The notes beneath the pieces are model-generated. The model saw only the letters and a list, made by a program, of their open reading frames with translations, did no database searches and was not told the DNA's origin. A DNA stretch of 64,000 bases from Citrobacter sp. RHB25-C09 (lineage in GTDB: Bacteria; Pseudomonadota; Gammaproteobacteria; Enterobacterales; Enterobacteriaceae): positions 1,798,001-1,862,000 of the forward strand of contig NZ_CP057483.1 of NCBI RefSeq assembly GCF_013836145.1, in the 5' to 3' direction. Within the stretch, counting starts at the first letter, position 1; each line of letters opens with the position of its first letter. The position numbers and the translations under genes were made by a program. Below are positions 56,388 to 63,611 of the stretch, piece after piece.

Positions 56388-57178
56388 CGGAGACTTCGGA
56401 TGAATTCCGCCGGAGTCATGTCATTTAATGATGAATGCGTTCTCTCATGATTGTATTCCCTGCGCCAGTTGTCGAGTTTGTCCTGCGCATCTTCCAGCGA
56501 CAGAAACCAGTGGATGTTCAGGCATTCATCACGCAGGCTGCCGTTAAACGATTCAATAAACGGGTTATCTGTCGGTTTTCCGGGGCGGGAGAAGTCCATC
56601 ATGACACCGTGTTCATACGCCCATTTATCCAGACTCTTCGAGATAAATTCGCTGCCGTTATCCGTCTGTATACGTACCGGCAGACGCTTATCCAACACCC
56701 GCAGCGCTTCCATTACGCGGACCACATCCTCACCCTTCAATGATTTTCCGGCATGGATCGCCAGACATTCCCGACTAAAATTATCCACTACAGTCAGCGC
56801 CCGGAAGCGCCGTCCGTTAAACAGACTATCCGACACGAAATCCATACTCCAGCACTGATCGATGTGCGTCAGGGTCGGACGCTGCTGCCGGTGTGCCGCA
56901 CTGATATGTCTGCGGGGACGTTTCCTGCGCAGATTCAGGCCTTCCAGACAGTAAATCCGGTGTGTTTTCTTATAGTTAATTAGCCAGCCTTCTCGTCGCA
57001 GCAGGACGTGAATGCGCGGACAGCCATAGCGTATTCGTGTTTCCGCAATTTCCCTGATGCGCTGGGTTATTGCCCGATCGTCACGCCGACTCTGCCAGTG
57101 GTAGACAGTTCTGCTCTGCATCAGCAACCCGCATCCCCGACGGACGCTGATACGATATGCCTCACGCAGGAAATGCAC
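56369..57178 (-). CDS. IS3-family transposase OrfB (DDE integrase domain)
   Basis: OrfB carries the rve integrase core that cuts and joins DNA during transposition. The 269-residue frame has an N-terminal HTH_21 region and the DDE triad: Asp113 (CWSMDFVSD), Asp173 (QTDNGSEF) and Glu209 (NPFIESFNG), with the usual 35-residue spacing of the last two. It has no normal start of its own. It is probably made as an OrfAB fusion by a -1 frameshift at the A-rich CAAAAG near 57207; GTG 57178 is only the first in-frame start codon. Confidence 0.92.
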   Translation of the reverse strand: MHFLREAYRISVRRGCGLLMQSRTVYHWQSRRDDRAITQRIREIAETRIRYGCPRIHVLLRREGWLINYKKTHRIYCLEGLNLRRKRPRRHISAAHRQQRPTLTHIDQCWSMDFVSDSLFNGRRFRALTVVDNFSRECLAIHAGKSLKGEDVVRVMEALRVLDKRLPVRIQTDNGSEFISKSLDKWAYEHGVMMDFSRPGKPTDNPFIESFNGSLRDECLNIHWFLSLEDAQDKLDNWRREYNHERTHSSLNDMTPAEFIRSLRKDEEL

Positions 57179-57201
57179 CGCCTGGCGCTTCTGAGCCGGC
57201 C

Positions 57202-57468
57202 TCAGAACTTTTGCTTCAGTACCTCCTGCAGCATCTCCTTGTCCAGACTCAGGTCAGCCACCAGTTTCTTCAGCCGCTGGTTTTCATCCTCCAGTTGCCG
57301 CAGACGCCGCAGTTCCGTCACACCCAGACCGGCAAATTTTTTCTTCCAGTTGTAAAAAGTGGCCTCAGAAATGCCCATCTTTCTGCAGACTTCCCCGACG
57401 CGGGTGCCGGTTTCGGCCTGTTTCAGCGCAAACGCAATCTGTTCTTCGGTATAACGGGTCTTTTTCAT
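57202..57468 (-). CDS. IS3-family transposase OrfA
   Basis: OrfA is the 88-residue DNA-binding protein of the IS. It has the HTH_Tnp_1 helix-turn-helix (ISEATFYNWKKKFAG) and a C-terminal leucine-zipper-like coiled coil (LRQLEDENQRLKKLVADL) for multimerization. It begins MKKTRYTEEQIAFALKQAE. The end of the gene holds the likely frameshift site into orfB. The gene looks intact, so the IS may still be active. Confidence 0.93.
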   Translation of the reverse strand: MKKTRYTEEQIAFALKQAETGTRVGEVCRKMGISEATFYNWKKKFAGLGVTELRRLRQLEDENQRLKKLVADLSLDKEMLQEVLKQKF

Positions 57469-57637
57469 GGCAGTGTGCCTCTCTGTGAGGTGAAAGAAAG
57501 ACCGGAGACTTCAGTTTAGACTGGTACTGTTTTCAGGGGGAAGGTCAAGGGCACCCAGCAGCAATGGGCGATAAAGCGAGAAATGCTTTCCCCTCGCTAC
57601 ACGACAAGATACTCCGATCTATTAATTGTTAGATGAG

Positions 57638-58294
57638 CTAGTCGTTTCTATAAATCTCAATAATACAGTCAGTAATAATTGTTTTGTTTAGGTGGAAAAA
57701 AGTGAGATGAGATGATTCATTTTTTAATCTAAAAGGAATGGTTTTTCCTTTAGATAAAAAACCTGATTTGTTAAGAGGGTAGAACCATGCAATTCTATAC
57801 TCTGATTCGTGTGAAAAGAAATCAGGTTTATAAAAAACAAGTTTTTCAGCGGTTTGACCTAACCCATTTAACGTTTTTTGATCATAGTATGTAATGTCGC
57901 CGCTAATAATAAAGGTGCCTTCAAATTTTTCTGATGCAATTGATAAACGGCGCTCTAATTCGTCGACATCAAAGGCTATACAAGTATCTGCTTTAAATGA
58001 TTGATATAGCTCAATATCATTGCATTTGCTACTCATGCAGAGACAAAAGCAATGTCTTGGCGTTACACTGATCGTTGGATCGCTCGCAAGGTCATTGGGA
58101 GGAATTCTCATGCCATTTATTTCTATGAAAATATCTTCTCGTCTCGGGATGAATAATTTGTTCATCTCATCATCTCGCATTTTCTCATTTTCTAGTCGAG
58201 AGTAGTGACTCAGATCACTAAAACGTATACCAGATTTTCCATTTATTAAATATGAAAGATGTGCATATTTTCCATATAGATATTTAACTTTCAT
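57638..58294 (-). CDS. Hypothetical protein, DUF2971-like
   Basis: The 218-residue product (start MKVKYLYGKYAHLSYL at 58294) has the general plan of DUF2971 proteins. There is an N-terminal segment on residual 'ly..s' motifs, a central CFCLCMSSKCNDIELYQSF followed by ADTCIAFDVDELE, and ESEYRIAWF near residue 180. DUF2971 has no known activity to me, but such genes are often found in islands. An in-frame start 10 codons upstream (58324) is possible. The coding sequence is AT-rich and not shared with the E. coli core genome. The assignment is tentative. Confidence 0.6.
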   Translation of the reverse strand: MKVKYLYGKYAHLSYLINGKSGIRFSDLSHYSRLENEKMRDDEMNKLFIPRREDIFIEINGMRIPPNDLASDPTISVTPRHCFCLCMSSKCNDIELYQSFKADTCIAFDVDELERRLSIASEKFEGTFIISGDITYYDQKTLNGLGQTAEKLVFYKPDFFSHESEYRIAWFYPLNKSGFLSKGKTIPFRLKNESSHLTFFHLNKTIITDCIIEIYRND

Positions 58295-58419
58295 GTAACA
58301 TTGCCTGTGTGTGATAATTTGCAATTATAGCAATGTACTACGTATGGACTGCTGTCCGTAGTATTCGATATAGAACTTGGTAGGTATTTTTTTATAAAAT
58401 TAATAAAGTTCATTTATTA

Positions 58420-58893
58420 TTAGCACGCATAATTAGTTGATTGAATTAACTCCGGCCCCTGATTTTTGACATTGCCCACGGCGCGGGTCACTGCGTGCCA
58501 GATAAATTTGTTGACCGGTACAGCCCCGTCGACTGCTATCTCTCCGGCTTCCTTCCCACCAACATTCTGCCGCATCCATTCTCGCGCTGCTTCTGGTGAC
58601 AGAACGAGAGGGCGACGGTCGTGAATGTCTACCAGACCTTTATCGGCTGCAGCAGTCTCAACCCGTGCATTAATCAGCGTTTGTTTATCCCACCATCCGG
58701 GCGCATATCCCCATAATACCGGATCCAGATGCAGTTGCTCGTCGCGTTCACTGAGCAGCAGAACTTTGGTACCTGGCGCCACGTTGTACCGGCCTATAGG
58801 TTCAGGGTCATAAGCGATATTGCGGTTGGCTTCATTGGCCAGATATGCCAGGTATTCTTCGCGGGTCTGTGCTTGTGTAAAGCGTCCACACAT
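58420..58893 (-). pseudogene. yedK: yedK (SRAP/HMCES) copy with a 69-codon in-frame deletion
   Basis: YedK forms a covalent bond with abasic sites in single-stranded DNA through its N-terminal Cys2. This copy begins MCGRFTQAQTREEYLAYL, so Cys2 is kept, as is Asn75 (INARVE) and His160 (DIHDRRP). Compared with the 222-residue E. coli protein, residues about 83-151 are missing: VETAA joins directly to ADKGLVDIH. The missing part contains the active-site Glu105 (WFEWK). The C-terminus also changes, ending IQSTNYAC in place of IQPV. At 157 residues it is probably non-functional. Confidence 0.85.
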
Positions 58894-59030
58894 ATGAAAC
58901 CTCCAGTCAGTTAGACTGAAAGTATACAAGAGGATATGCGAGTGGCTGTTCCGGTTTTTCCGGGGCGACTTACGACGGAGTAATTCCCCCATTTCACCTC
59001 AGTTTCACTCCGTACAAATTTCAGTCATAA

Positions 59031-59058
59031 AAGAACCAGCCGTAAAAGGCTGGTTCTT
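59031..59058. terminator. Strong hairpin before the tRNA fragment
   Basis: AAGAACCAGCC, loop gtaaaa, GGCTGGTTCTT lies between the yedK remnant and the tRNA-like sequence. It resembles the terminators that follow tRNA genes. Confidence 0.6.
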
Positions 59059-59069
59059 AAGGAGTATTT

Positions 59070-59118
59070 TGGTCGGCACGAGAGAATTTGAACCTCCGCC
59101 CCCATGACCGAGCGCTAC
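59070..59118 (-). pseudogene. Decayed tRNA-Pro (proL-type) fragment
   Basis: Read on the minus strand, the segment has GTAGCGC, a piece of the anticodon arm (CGGTCATGGGG), the T arm GGAGGTTCAAATTCTCTC and the 3' end GTGCCGACCA. These match the E. coli proL tRNA except for about 25 missing bases, including parts of the D and anticodon/variable regions. It cannot fold as a tRNA. tRNA 3' ends are common attachment sites, so this may mark an old integration joint. Confidence 0.75.
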
Positions 59119-59286
59119 TGTCTTAAAGGCTGCTATGTGCCTGAATCGGACTAACTTAACTTTATGACTCTAAATTTTAAATCGGTGCTTTAACAACTGG
59201 AAATAAAATTATATAATATGTTGGTGTCTTGAAACTACTATTCCTTATAAAGTAAAATCTAAATCATAGTGCGAAAAGAGATAACG

Positions 59287-60441
59287 ATGAAAAATATAAC
59301 CATAATTTTAGGCGAGAATGGGAAGGGAAAGACTAGAAGTTTATTAAAAATATTTGAGGCTGAGAAAAATAATAGCTATATTGCAGTGATATCAAACTCC
59401 TTAATCAATAAATTCCCCAAGATTCAGTCTAAAAAAATAAAACAGTATTTAATATCTAGCACACACGCGCAAACAGATAACTATGAATCATTTTTATACG
59501 GGGAGTTCAATAAAATAATAACCCCTTTTAACGTTGTTAAAGCATTAAATATACTTGAATATCTTGGTTTTGAACCACTTATCCGTATAATGCAAAAGCC
59601 AAACTACACAATAAAAATAGATATTAATAATGAAATCATAATGCGTAAAATATCAACAGAGAGTTCGATAGGCGCAACGTTTAATCAAAAAAAAATAACT
59701 AAAACAGTAAGTAATGAATATTCTGATTATATACAAAAAGAACACCATTTTGAAATAAACAAGATGAGTAATGATGGTATAGATAAATACAGTAGACATT
59801 TAATTAGAAGTGAAATTATAAAAGAAAAAACAAAGATAGAGGATGATCTTTTTAGTACGAGATTTTTTTTAAAGAAAAATGAGATGGAATTCCCTTTGTC
59901 GCAAGCCAGTTCAGGTGAGTTATATATGCTTGCCATAGGTCTTTTTATAATGAAATTCATCACTGGAGTTGGTGATGATAATAACAATAAATTAATATTA
60001 ATTGACGAACCAGAAAATAGCCTGCATCCAAAATGGCAAAGAGAATATATACAAAATATAATAGGTTTCATTGGAGAGAGAGAGGTTGACATTTATATTG
60101 CTACACACTCACCTTTCATAGCTATACCAAACAATATTGATAATGCAAATATTAAGATAGCGACAGTTAATGAAGGTGAGTTAAAATATATAGACTCTTC
60201 TCAGGGGTTAAATATTGAAGAGATATACTATGATTACTTTGGCATCTTAACTCCAAAAAATAGATATCTTTCAGAATATTGTGAGTCGTTGTTAAAGAGA
60301 TTCACATTAGAAAAAATTTCGTTTGAAAAAGCAAATAATCTACTAGAAGACATGAAGAATGCATCTAATGATTCGCGACAGATCAGTTTTATAGAAAGTA
60401 TAATTGAACTTCTTTTAAAATTACAGGAAAAGAGGTTGTGA
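59287..60441 (+). CDS. ptuA: Septu-like defence ATPase PtuA
   Basis: The 384-residue AAA ATPase has Walker A GENGKGKT (9-16), signature SSGE (208-211), Walker B LILIDEPE (236-243) and switch His274 (ATHSPF). It is directly followed by an HNH nuclease gene, the arrangement of the two-gene Septu anti-phage system. There PtuA forms a complex with PtuB and controls its nuclease activity. I chose ATG 59287 (MKNITIILGENGK) because AAGAGATAACG precedes it; a GTG six codons upstream is in frame. No reverse transcriptase lies beside it, so this is not a retron-type Septu. Confidence 0.82.
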   Translation: MKNITIILGENGKGKTRSLLKIFEAEKNNSYIAVISNSLINKFPKIQSKKIKQYLISSTHAQTDNYESFLYGEFNKIITPFNVVKALNILEYLGFEPLIRIMQKPNYTIKIDINNEIIMRKISTESSIGATFNQKKITKTVSNEYSDYIQKEHHFEINKMSNDGIDKYSRHLIRSEIIKEKTKIEDDLFSTRFFLKKNEMEFPLSQASSGELYMLAIGLFIMKFITGVGDDNNNKLILIDEPENSLHPKWQREYIQNIIGFIGEREVDIYIATHSPFIAIPNNIDNANIKIATVNEGELKYIDSSQGLNIEEIYYDYFGILTPKNRYLSEYCESLLKRFTLEKISFEKANNLLEDMKNASNDSRQISFIESIIELLLKLQEKRL

Positions 60442-60442
60442 A

Positions 60443-61102
60443 ATGGATTTTTATACTTGCGAAGACAAAGAAATAATAAGCGAATGTATTTTAAAAGGCC
60501 ATTTATCATGGAGTGACGAAAAAATAAAGGACTTAAAAGTAAAGATTAAAGAAGAATTAAAAAAGCGGCAAAAAAACGTTTGCTGTTATTGTCTGCGAAG
60601 TTTTCATGGTGAATTTAATTTTGTAATAGATATCGAACATATACTTCCAAAACATAAGTACGCTAAAAGAATGTTTGATTCGAATAATTTGGCAGCATCA
60701 TGTAAAAGATGTAATATGAAAATAAAGGGAAGGCGTATTGATTTTTTATCAGGTATTTTTAATGATGAACATACTCCCTATCATAAGGATGGCTATTTAT
60801 TTATACATCCAAATGTTGATGTATTTGAAGATCATATATCATATATCCACAACCAAAAAGGCAGGGATATCATAGTGAAATATGATATTCTGAATAATAG
60901 TGCCAAGGGGAAATTTAGCTACGCTTTTTTTAGACTTGAGAAACTTTCAGTTCACACATACAACGTAGCTCAAGGGATTGTTAGCGATGAAGATGAATGG
61001 CAAGGGGACCCAGATCTAGATGATGATGATGACAATATTGCTGAAACATTTTCTAAAATTGAAGATAGCATTGAACAACTCATTTCAGTGTTCGCTCAAT
61101 GA
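60443..61102 (+). CDS. ptuB: Septu-like HNH nuclease PtuB
   Basis: The 219-residue protein has a treble-clef HNH core: CCYC (47-50), the DIEHILPK segment with His66, and CKRCN (87-91) as the second zinc knuckle. The rest is an AT-rich, variable region with an acidic run (DLDDDDDN) near the end. It begins one base after the ptuA stop with AGAGG before the ATG, so the two genes are clearly one operon. In Septu, PtuB is the effector nuclease. DNA or RNA as the target here is unknown. Confidence 0.83.
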   Translation: MDFYTCEDKEIISECILKGHLSWSDEKIKDLKVKIKEELKKRQKNVCCYCLRSFHGEFNFVIDIEHILPKHKYAKRMFDSNNLAASCKRCNMKIKGRRIDFLSGIFNDEHTPYHKDGYLFIHPNVDVFEDHISYIHNQKGRDIIVKYDILNNSAKGKFSYAFFRLEKLSVHTYNVAQGIVSDEDEWQGDPDLDDDDDNIAETFSKIEDSIEQLISVFAQ

Positions 61103-61929
61103 TAACTATTAAATATGGTTGGGTTAACCTCAGGACTCTTTGGGCTTTGAGAGCTAACCCTACTTTGTTTACACTAACATTTCAGGGAATCGCATTTGTT
61201 ATTGGTCGAAAGAATAAATGAGATTCTTGCTTTGTTTACTTGCCCAATCTGCTTGATTGTGCCTATAATATACCACGTATTGTTGGCTCCCAAATTGAGA
61301 ACTTGCACGATTAATTGCTTTTGAGCCTTATGCGCCAACGCTGGTTACTACTCAAAGTAGGAATTTGGTATTCTACATACGCAGAAGGTTCATTAAAGAT
61401 AATTATCTGGTGATCTGACATCAATTCACATGGGGAATGTCTCTAGTCATAACGCAATACTTTTAAAAATGATGAGAAATGAAATAGATGATTTACATAA
61501 CTCGCTGAAAAAATTGAGTGCAAACAATTAACAATTAATAATTTTCTCAATTTCGAAAGTAAGTTTTGAGTTTTATATAGATTGGAACGGTCTCGAAAAT
61601 CGTTCCTAAGTTCGAAAAAATTTTCGCCCACATGAATTATTGTGAATCCTAACAGATTGATAACTCTTATAATTTAATAGCGTATTAATAGCTAAATAAT
61701 CATGAATATATCAGATGAACATCAATAACACGCATGATTTAAAATTCTTTTATTGCGAAGAGTCTAACAGGTACCGACAGTTGTTTTACCCTCTAATAAA
61801 GATTATCAAAACCTAAAAACATATATTGATAATCAATAAGTTATGAGAAAGTTAAAAGTCAGTATTTTTTCAGTAAATCTATAATTTTTTGTTATTTGTC
61901 ATATTATTATATTTGAACCATCTATCTAC
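61103..61929. other. AT-rich gap between ptuB and the displaced icd tail
   Basis: About 830 bp without a gene I can support. A 33-codon frame at 61430-61531 (MGNVSSHNAILLKMM...) lacks a ribosome-binding site and known relatives. Base composition is like the rest of the island. No integrase or excisionase is seen. The stretch may be decayed DNA of the original element. Confidence 0.6.
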
Positions 61930-62093
61930 TGCTGCGCCACATGCAGTGGTTCGAAGCCGCAGACCTGATTGTTAAAGGTATGGAAGGCGCGATTGCCGCG
62001 AAGACCGTAACCTATGACTTCGAACGTCTGATGGAAGGCGCTAAGCTGCTGAAATGTTCAGAGTTTGGTGACGCGATCATCGCGAATATGTGA
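61930..62093 (+). pseudogene. icd: Displaced 3' end of icd (54 codons)
   Basis: The sequence encodes LRHMQWFEAADL to DAIIANM and is almost identical to the end of the intact icd gene, with only synonymous changes and TGA in place of TAA. It has no start and follows foreign DNA, so it is a cut-off gene end, as expected at the far junction of an element integrated in icd. In E. coli the e14 prophage uses icd in the same way. Confidence 0.93.
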
Positions 62094-62116
62094 TAGCGAT
62101 AATTGTTTGATCTATT

Positions 62117-62147
62117 AACGGGAGCGTAACGCTCCCGTTGTTTTTTT
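62117..62147 (+). terminator. Copy of the icd terminator
   Basis: AACGGGAGCG, loop taa, CGCTCCCGTT and a run of seven T residues, identical in stem to the terminator at 53701. Confidence 0.9.
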
Positions 62148-62283
62148 GTTAGGCTGCTAACGGTTATCAAAACCTCTTGGTAGTATGGGGTAGGTTGGTC
62201 GGTCAGATGGCAGTTCTGCTGCCAGGTTCCCATTAGGCATTCCTCAGTTTTTTATTATTTCTGGTGGGCGCTCGTTAATATTG

Positions 62284-62974
62284 AAAGTCTGTTCTCTGTC
62301 AATAGAGGACATTCGTTGTTGATCGGTACAATGAGTAGCGGGATGCAGCATAGTCACTCTATCTGTTAATAAAAACATGTTTAAAAAAACAGTATTGACC
62401 TCACATCTCAAATACGTTAATTAATACTCAGCAGCACAATGAAAGTGGTTAGTAAGTGAGTGAATAGAAAGCAGTTCTTGGGTAAGCCATTTTGCTTTAC
62501 AGGCCTCGTAGTGATTGTGCTGGTTCGCAAAATGGTAGTGTTAGAGCGACGATGTAAGGCCTTGTTTGTTTTTTTAATGCTGACGGTTTCGTTTTTTTTG
62601 ATGTTAACTGTATCAGCAACGGGCAACGCATCAAAGAGTATATGTCGCTATGGGTGATGTGCTTGTTTAAGTTGCCGCGTTTAGTTTTTAAAAGCGTAGG
62701 CAGTGTGTGACGAGATAAATAGAGGGAGGTGTTTTGGTATTAATGCCCAATTTTATCTGTAGTGAACGGGTACATTTGAAAGCAGTATAAATAGCAGTAT
62801 CACTTTATTAAGTCCATTAATGTTAAATCTGAAGTCTGTAGTACCTTAAAAGCCCTGGCTGCAATGGTCAGGGCTTTTAAGATTACTCATCCCTTTGAAT
62901 TGTAAATTTTCCCAACGGATTACTGACAAAATTAATCTTGCTTATCAACTCGTATGAGTCCATTATGCATCATC
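62284..62974. other. Unassigned gap between the island and the cold-shock gene
   Basis: About 690 bp without a convincing gene. A GTG frame at 62460-62657 (65 codons, two hydrophobic segments) has no good ribosome-binding site and I do not recognise it. A hairpin AAAAGCCCTG, 11 bases, CAGGGCTTTT (62848-62878) is a likely bidirectional terminator, so some transcript may end here. Confidence 0.5.
62848..62878. terminator. Hairpin with A and T runs before the csp leader
   Basis: AAAAGCCCTG, loop gctgcaatggt, CAGGGCTTTT. No clear gene ends just before it on either strand; a small RNA or a short transcript is possible. Confidence 0.65.
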
Positions 62975-63146
62975 GGTTTGGCATACAGACCTTATGAAAG
63001 CAGTTTTAGTAAAGCAGTCCTCATTTCAAGCGTTATCTTCAGATACTCTTCTGCATGAGCCTCCTCCTAAGTGCCCAATAAGTCCTCATCTGCAAGCAGG
63101 CCATGTTCGCCACAAAATGTGGCTCAAAAAAATAAAGGAAGTATCT
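62975..63146 (+). promoter_or_regulatory. CspA-type long leader with cold box
   Basis: The start CGGTTTGGCATACAGACC resembles the beginning of the E. coli cspA mRNA, including its cold box. It is followed by about 170 nt before the ATG. Such leaders act as RNA thermosensors and stabilise or expose the message in the cold. A weak in-frame ATG at 62994 lies in this leader and is not the gene start. Confidence 0.7.
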
Positions 63147-63359
63147 ATGTCGAATAAAATGACTGGTTTAGTAAAATGGTTTAACTCTGACAAAGGTTTC
63201 GGTTTCATTACGCCAGATGACGGCAGCAAAGATGTTTTTGTTCATTTCTCTGCCATTCAGAGCAATGATTATAAAACGCTCGATGAAGGCCAGAAGGTTG
63301 AGTTCTCGATTGAGAATGGCGCCAAAGGTCCGGCTGCCGGAAACGTTGTCGCGCTTTAA
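63147..63359 (+). CDS. CspA-family cold shock protein
   Basis: The 70-residue protein is a single cold-shock domain with RNP1 KGFGFITP and RNP2 VFVHFSAI. Such proteins bind single-stranded RNA and DNA and melt structures in mRNA at low temperature. It begins MSNKMTGLVKWFNSDKGFGF. It resembles CspA, CspB and CspG of E. coli, with an MSNK start as in CspB/CspG and a C-terminus like CspA, so I do not assign a symbol. AAAGGAAGTATCT precedes the ATG. The long leader supports cold induction. Confidence 0.93.
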   Translation: MSNKMTGLVKWFNSDKGFGFITPDDGSKDVFVHFSAIQSNDYKTLDEGQKVEFSIENGAKGPAAGNVVAL

Positions 63360-63433
63360 TTGCCGATAATAACACAGACGCTTGCGATAGCGATGACGGC
63401 ACCGACCTGAGCAGATAAGTGAATGTGAAAAAT

Positions 63434-63458
63434 AAAAACCCGCCCTGAGCGGGTTTTT
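63434..63458 (+). terminator. Terminator after the csp gene
   Basis: AAAAACCCGC, loop cctga, GCGGGTTTTT. It can serve both strands; the minus-strand genes end at 63498. Confidence 0.9.
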
Positions 63459-63497
63459 ATTTTTCATGGATGGTATGCAACAAGGGTGACGGTCATA

Positions 63498-63611
63498 TTA
63501 CTGCAGTTGCTGAAGTGAAAAAATGAAACCAAATAGTGCAAACCCTATGATGGTGACAAAAAGAGAGCCGATTAGTAATGCATAACTAAACTGTCGGAAT
63601 AGTGCCGCCAT
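63498..63611 (-). CDS. Possible 37-residue membrane peptide after the SDR gene
   Basis: A frame from ATG 63611 encodes MAALFRQFSYALLIGSLFVT and a further hydrophobic stretch, ending at 63498. About 24 residues form one membrane-spanning helix. It overlaps the last 26 bp of the SDR gene in another frame, so it could be translated by coupling. I see no strong ribosome-binding site and do not know a relative. Confidence 0.3.
   Translation of the reverse strand: MAALFRQFSYALLIGSLFVTIIGFALFGFIFSLQQLQ

Larger units (their letters stand above)
56337..57547 (-). mobile_element. IS3-family insertion sequence
   Basis: About 1.2 kb, from the inner copy of the end repeat to TGACCTTCCCCC read from 57547. 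Both ends begin TGACC and share an imperfect inverted repeat (CAGT...CTAAA). Two overlapping genes, orfA and orfB, are of the IS3-family type, with a subgroup like IS407/IS51 by my recollection. No target duplication is visible: the flanks are 'aaat' on the left (before 56134) and 'aggg' on the right. Confidence 0.88.
61930..62283 (+). repeat. Direct repeat, right copy: displaced icd tail, terminator and flank
   Basis: 354 bp matching 53514-53890. Similarity starts with TGCTGCGCCACATGCAG and fades at 'gttaatatt'. The terminator is at 62117-62147. It marks the right end of the island. Confidence 0.9.

Noticed and set aside
56130..56390. Array of repeats as a CRISPR
   Set aside because: The units are directly adjacent without unique spacers, are 51 bp long and match the IS terminus; no cas gene is near.
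56183..56428. 81-codon plus-strand frame with a 17-residue repeated peptide
   Set aside because: The repeat unit is 51 bp, a multiple of three, so any open frame repeats in the protein. It is a by-product of the IS-end array with no start signal.
59120..59286. Retron noncoding RNA or reverse transcriptase before ptuA
   Set aside because: Only 167 bp lie between the tRNA fragment and ptuA and no RT frame exists on either strand, so retron-type Septu is not supported.
61443..61631. 62-codon minus-strand frame
   Set aside because: AT-rich, low-complexity sequence without a ribosome-binding site or known relatives; likely chance.
62460..62657. 65-codon GTG frame with two hydrophobic segments
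   Set aside because: No usable ribosome-binding site, a competing minus-strand frame over the same DNA, and no family I recognise.
62994..63146. Longer start for the cold-shock protein
   Set aside because: The extra 51 codons lie in the CspA-type leader with cold box; cold-shock proteins of this family are about 70 residues long and begin MSNK/MSGK.
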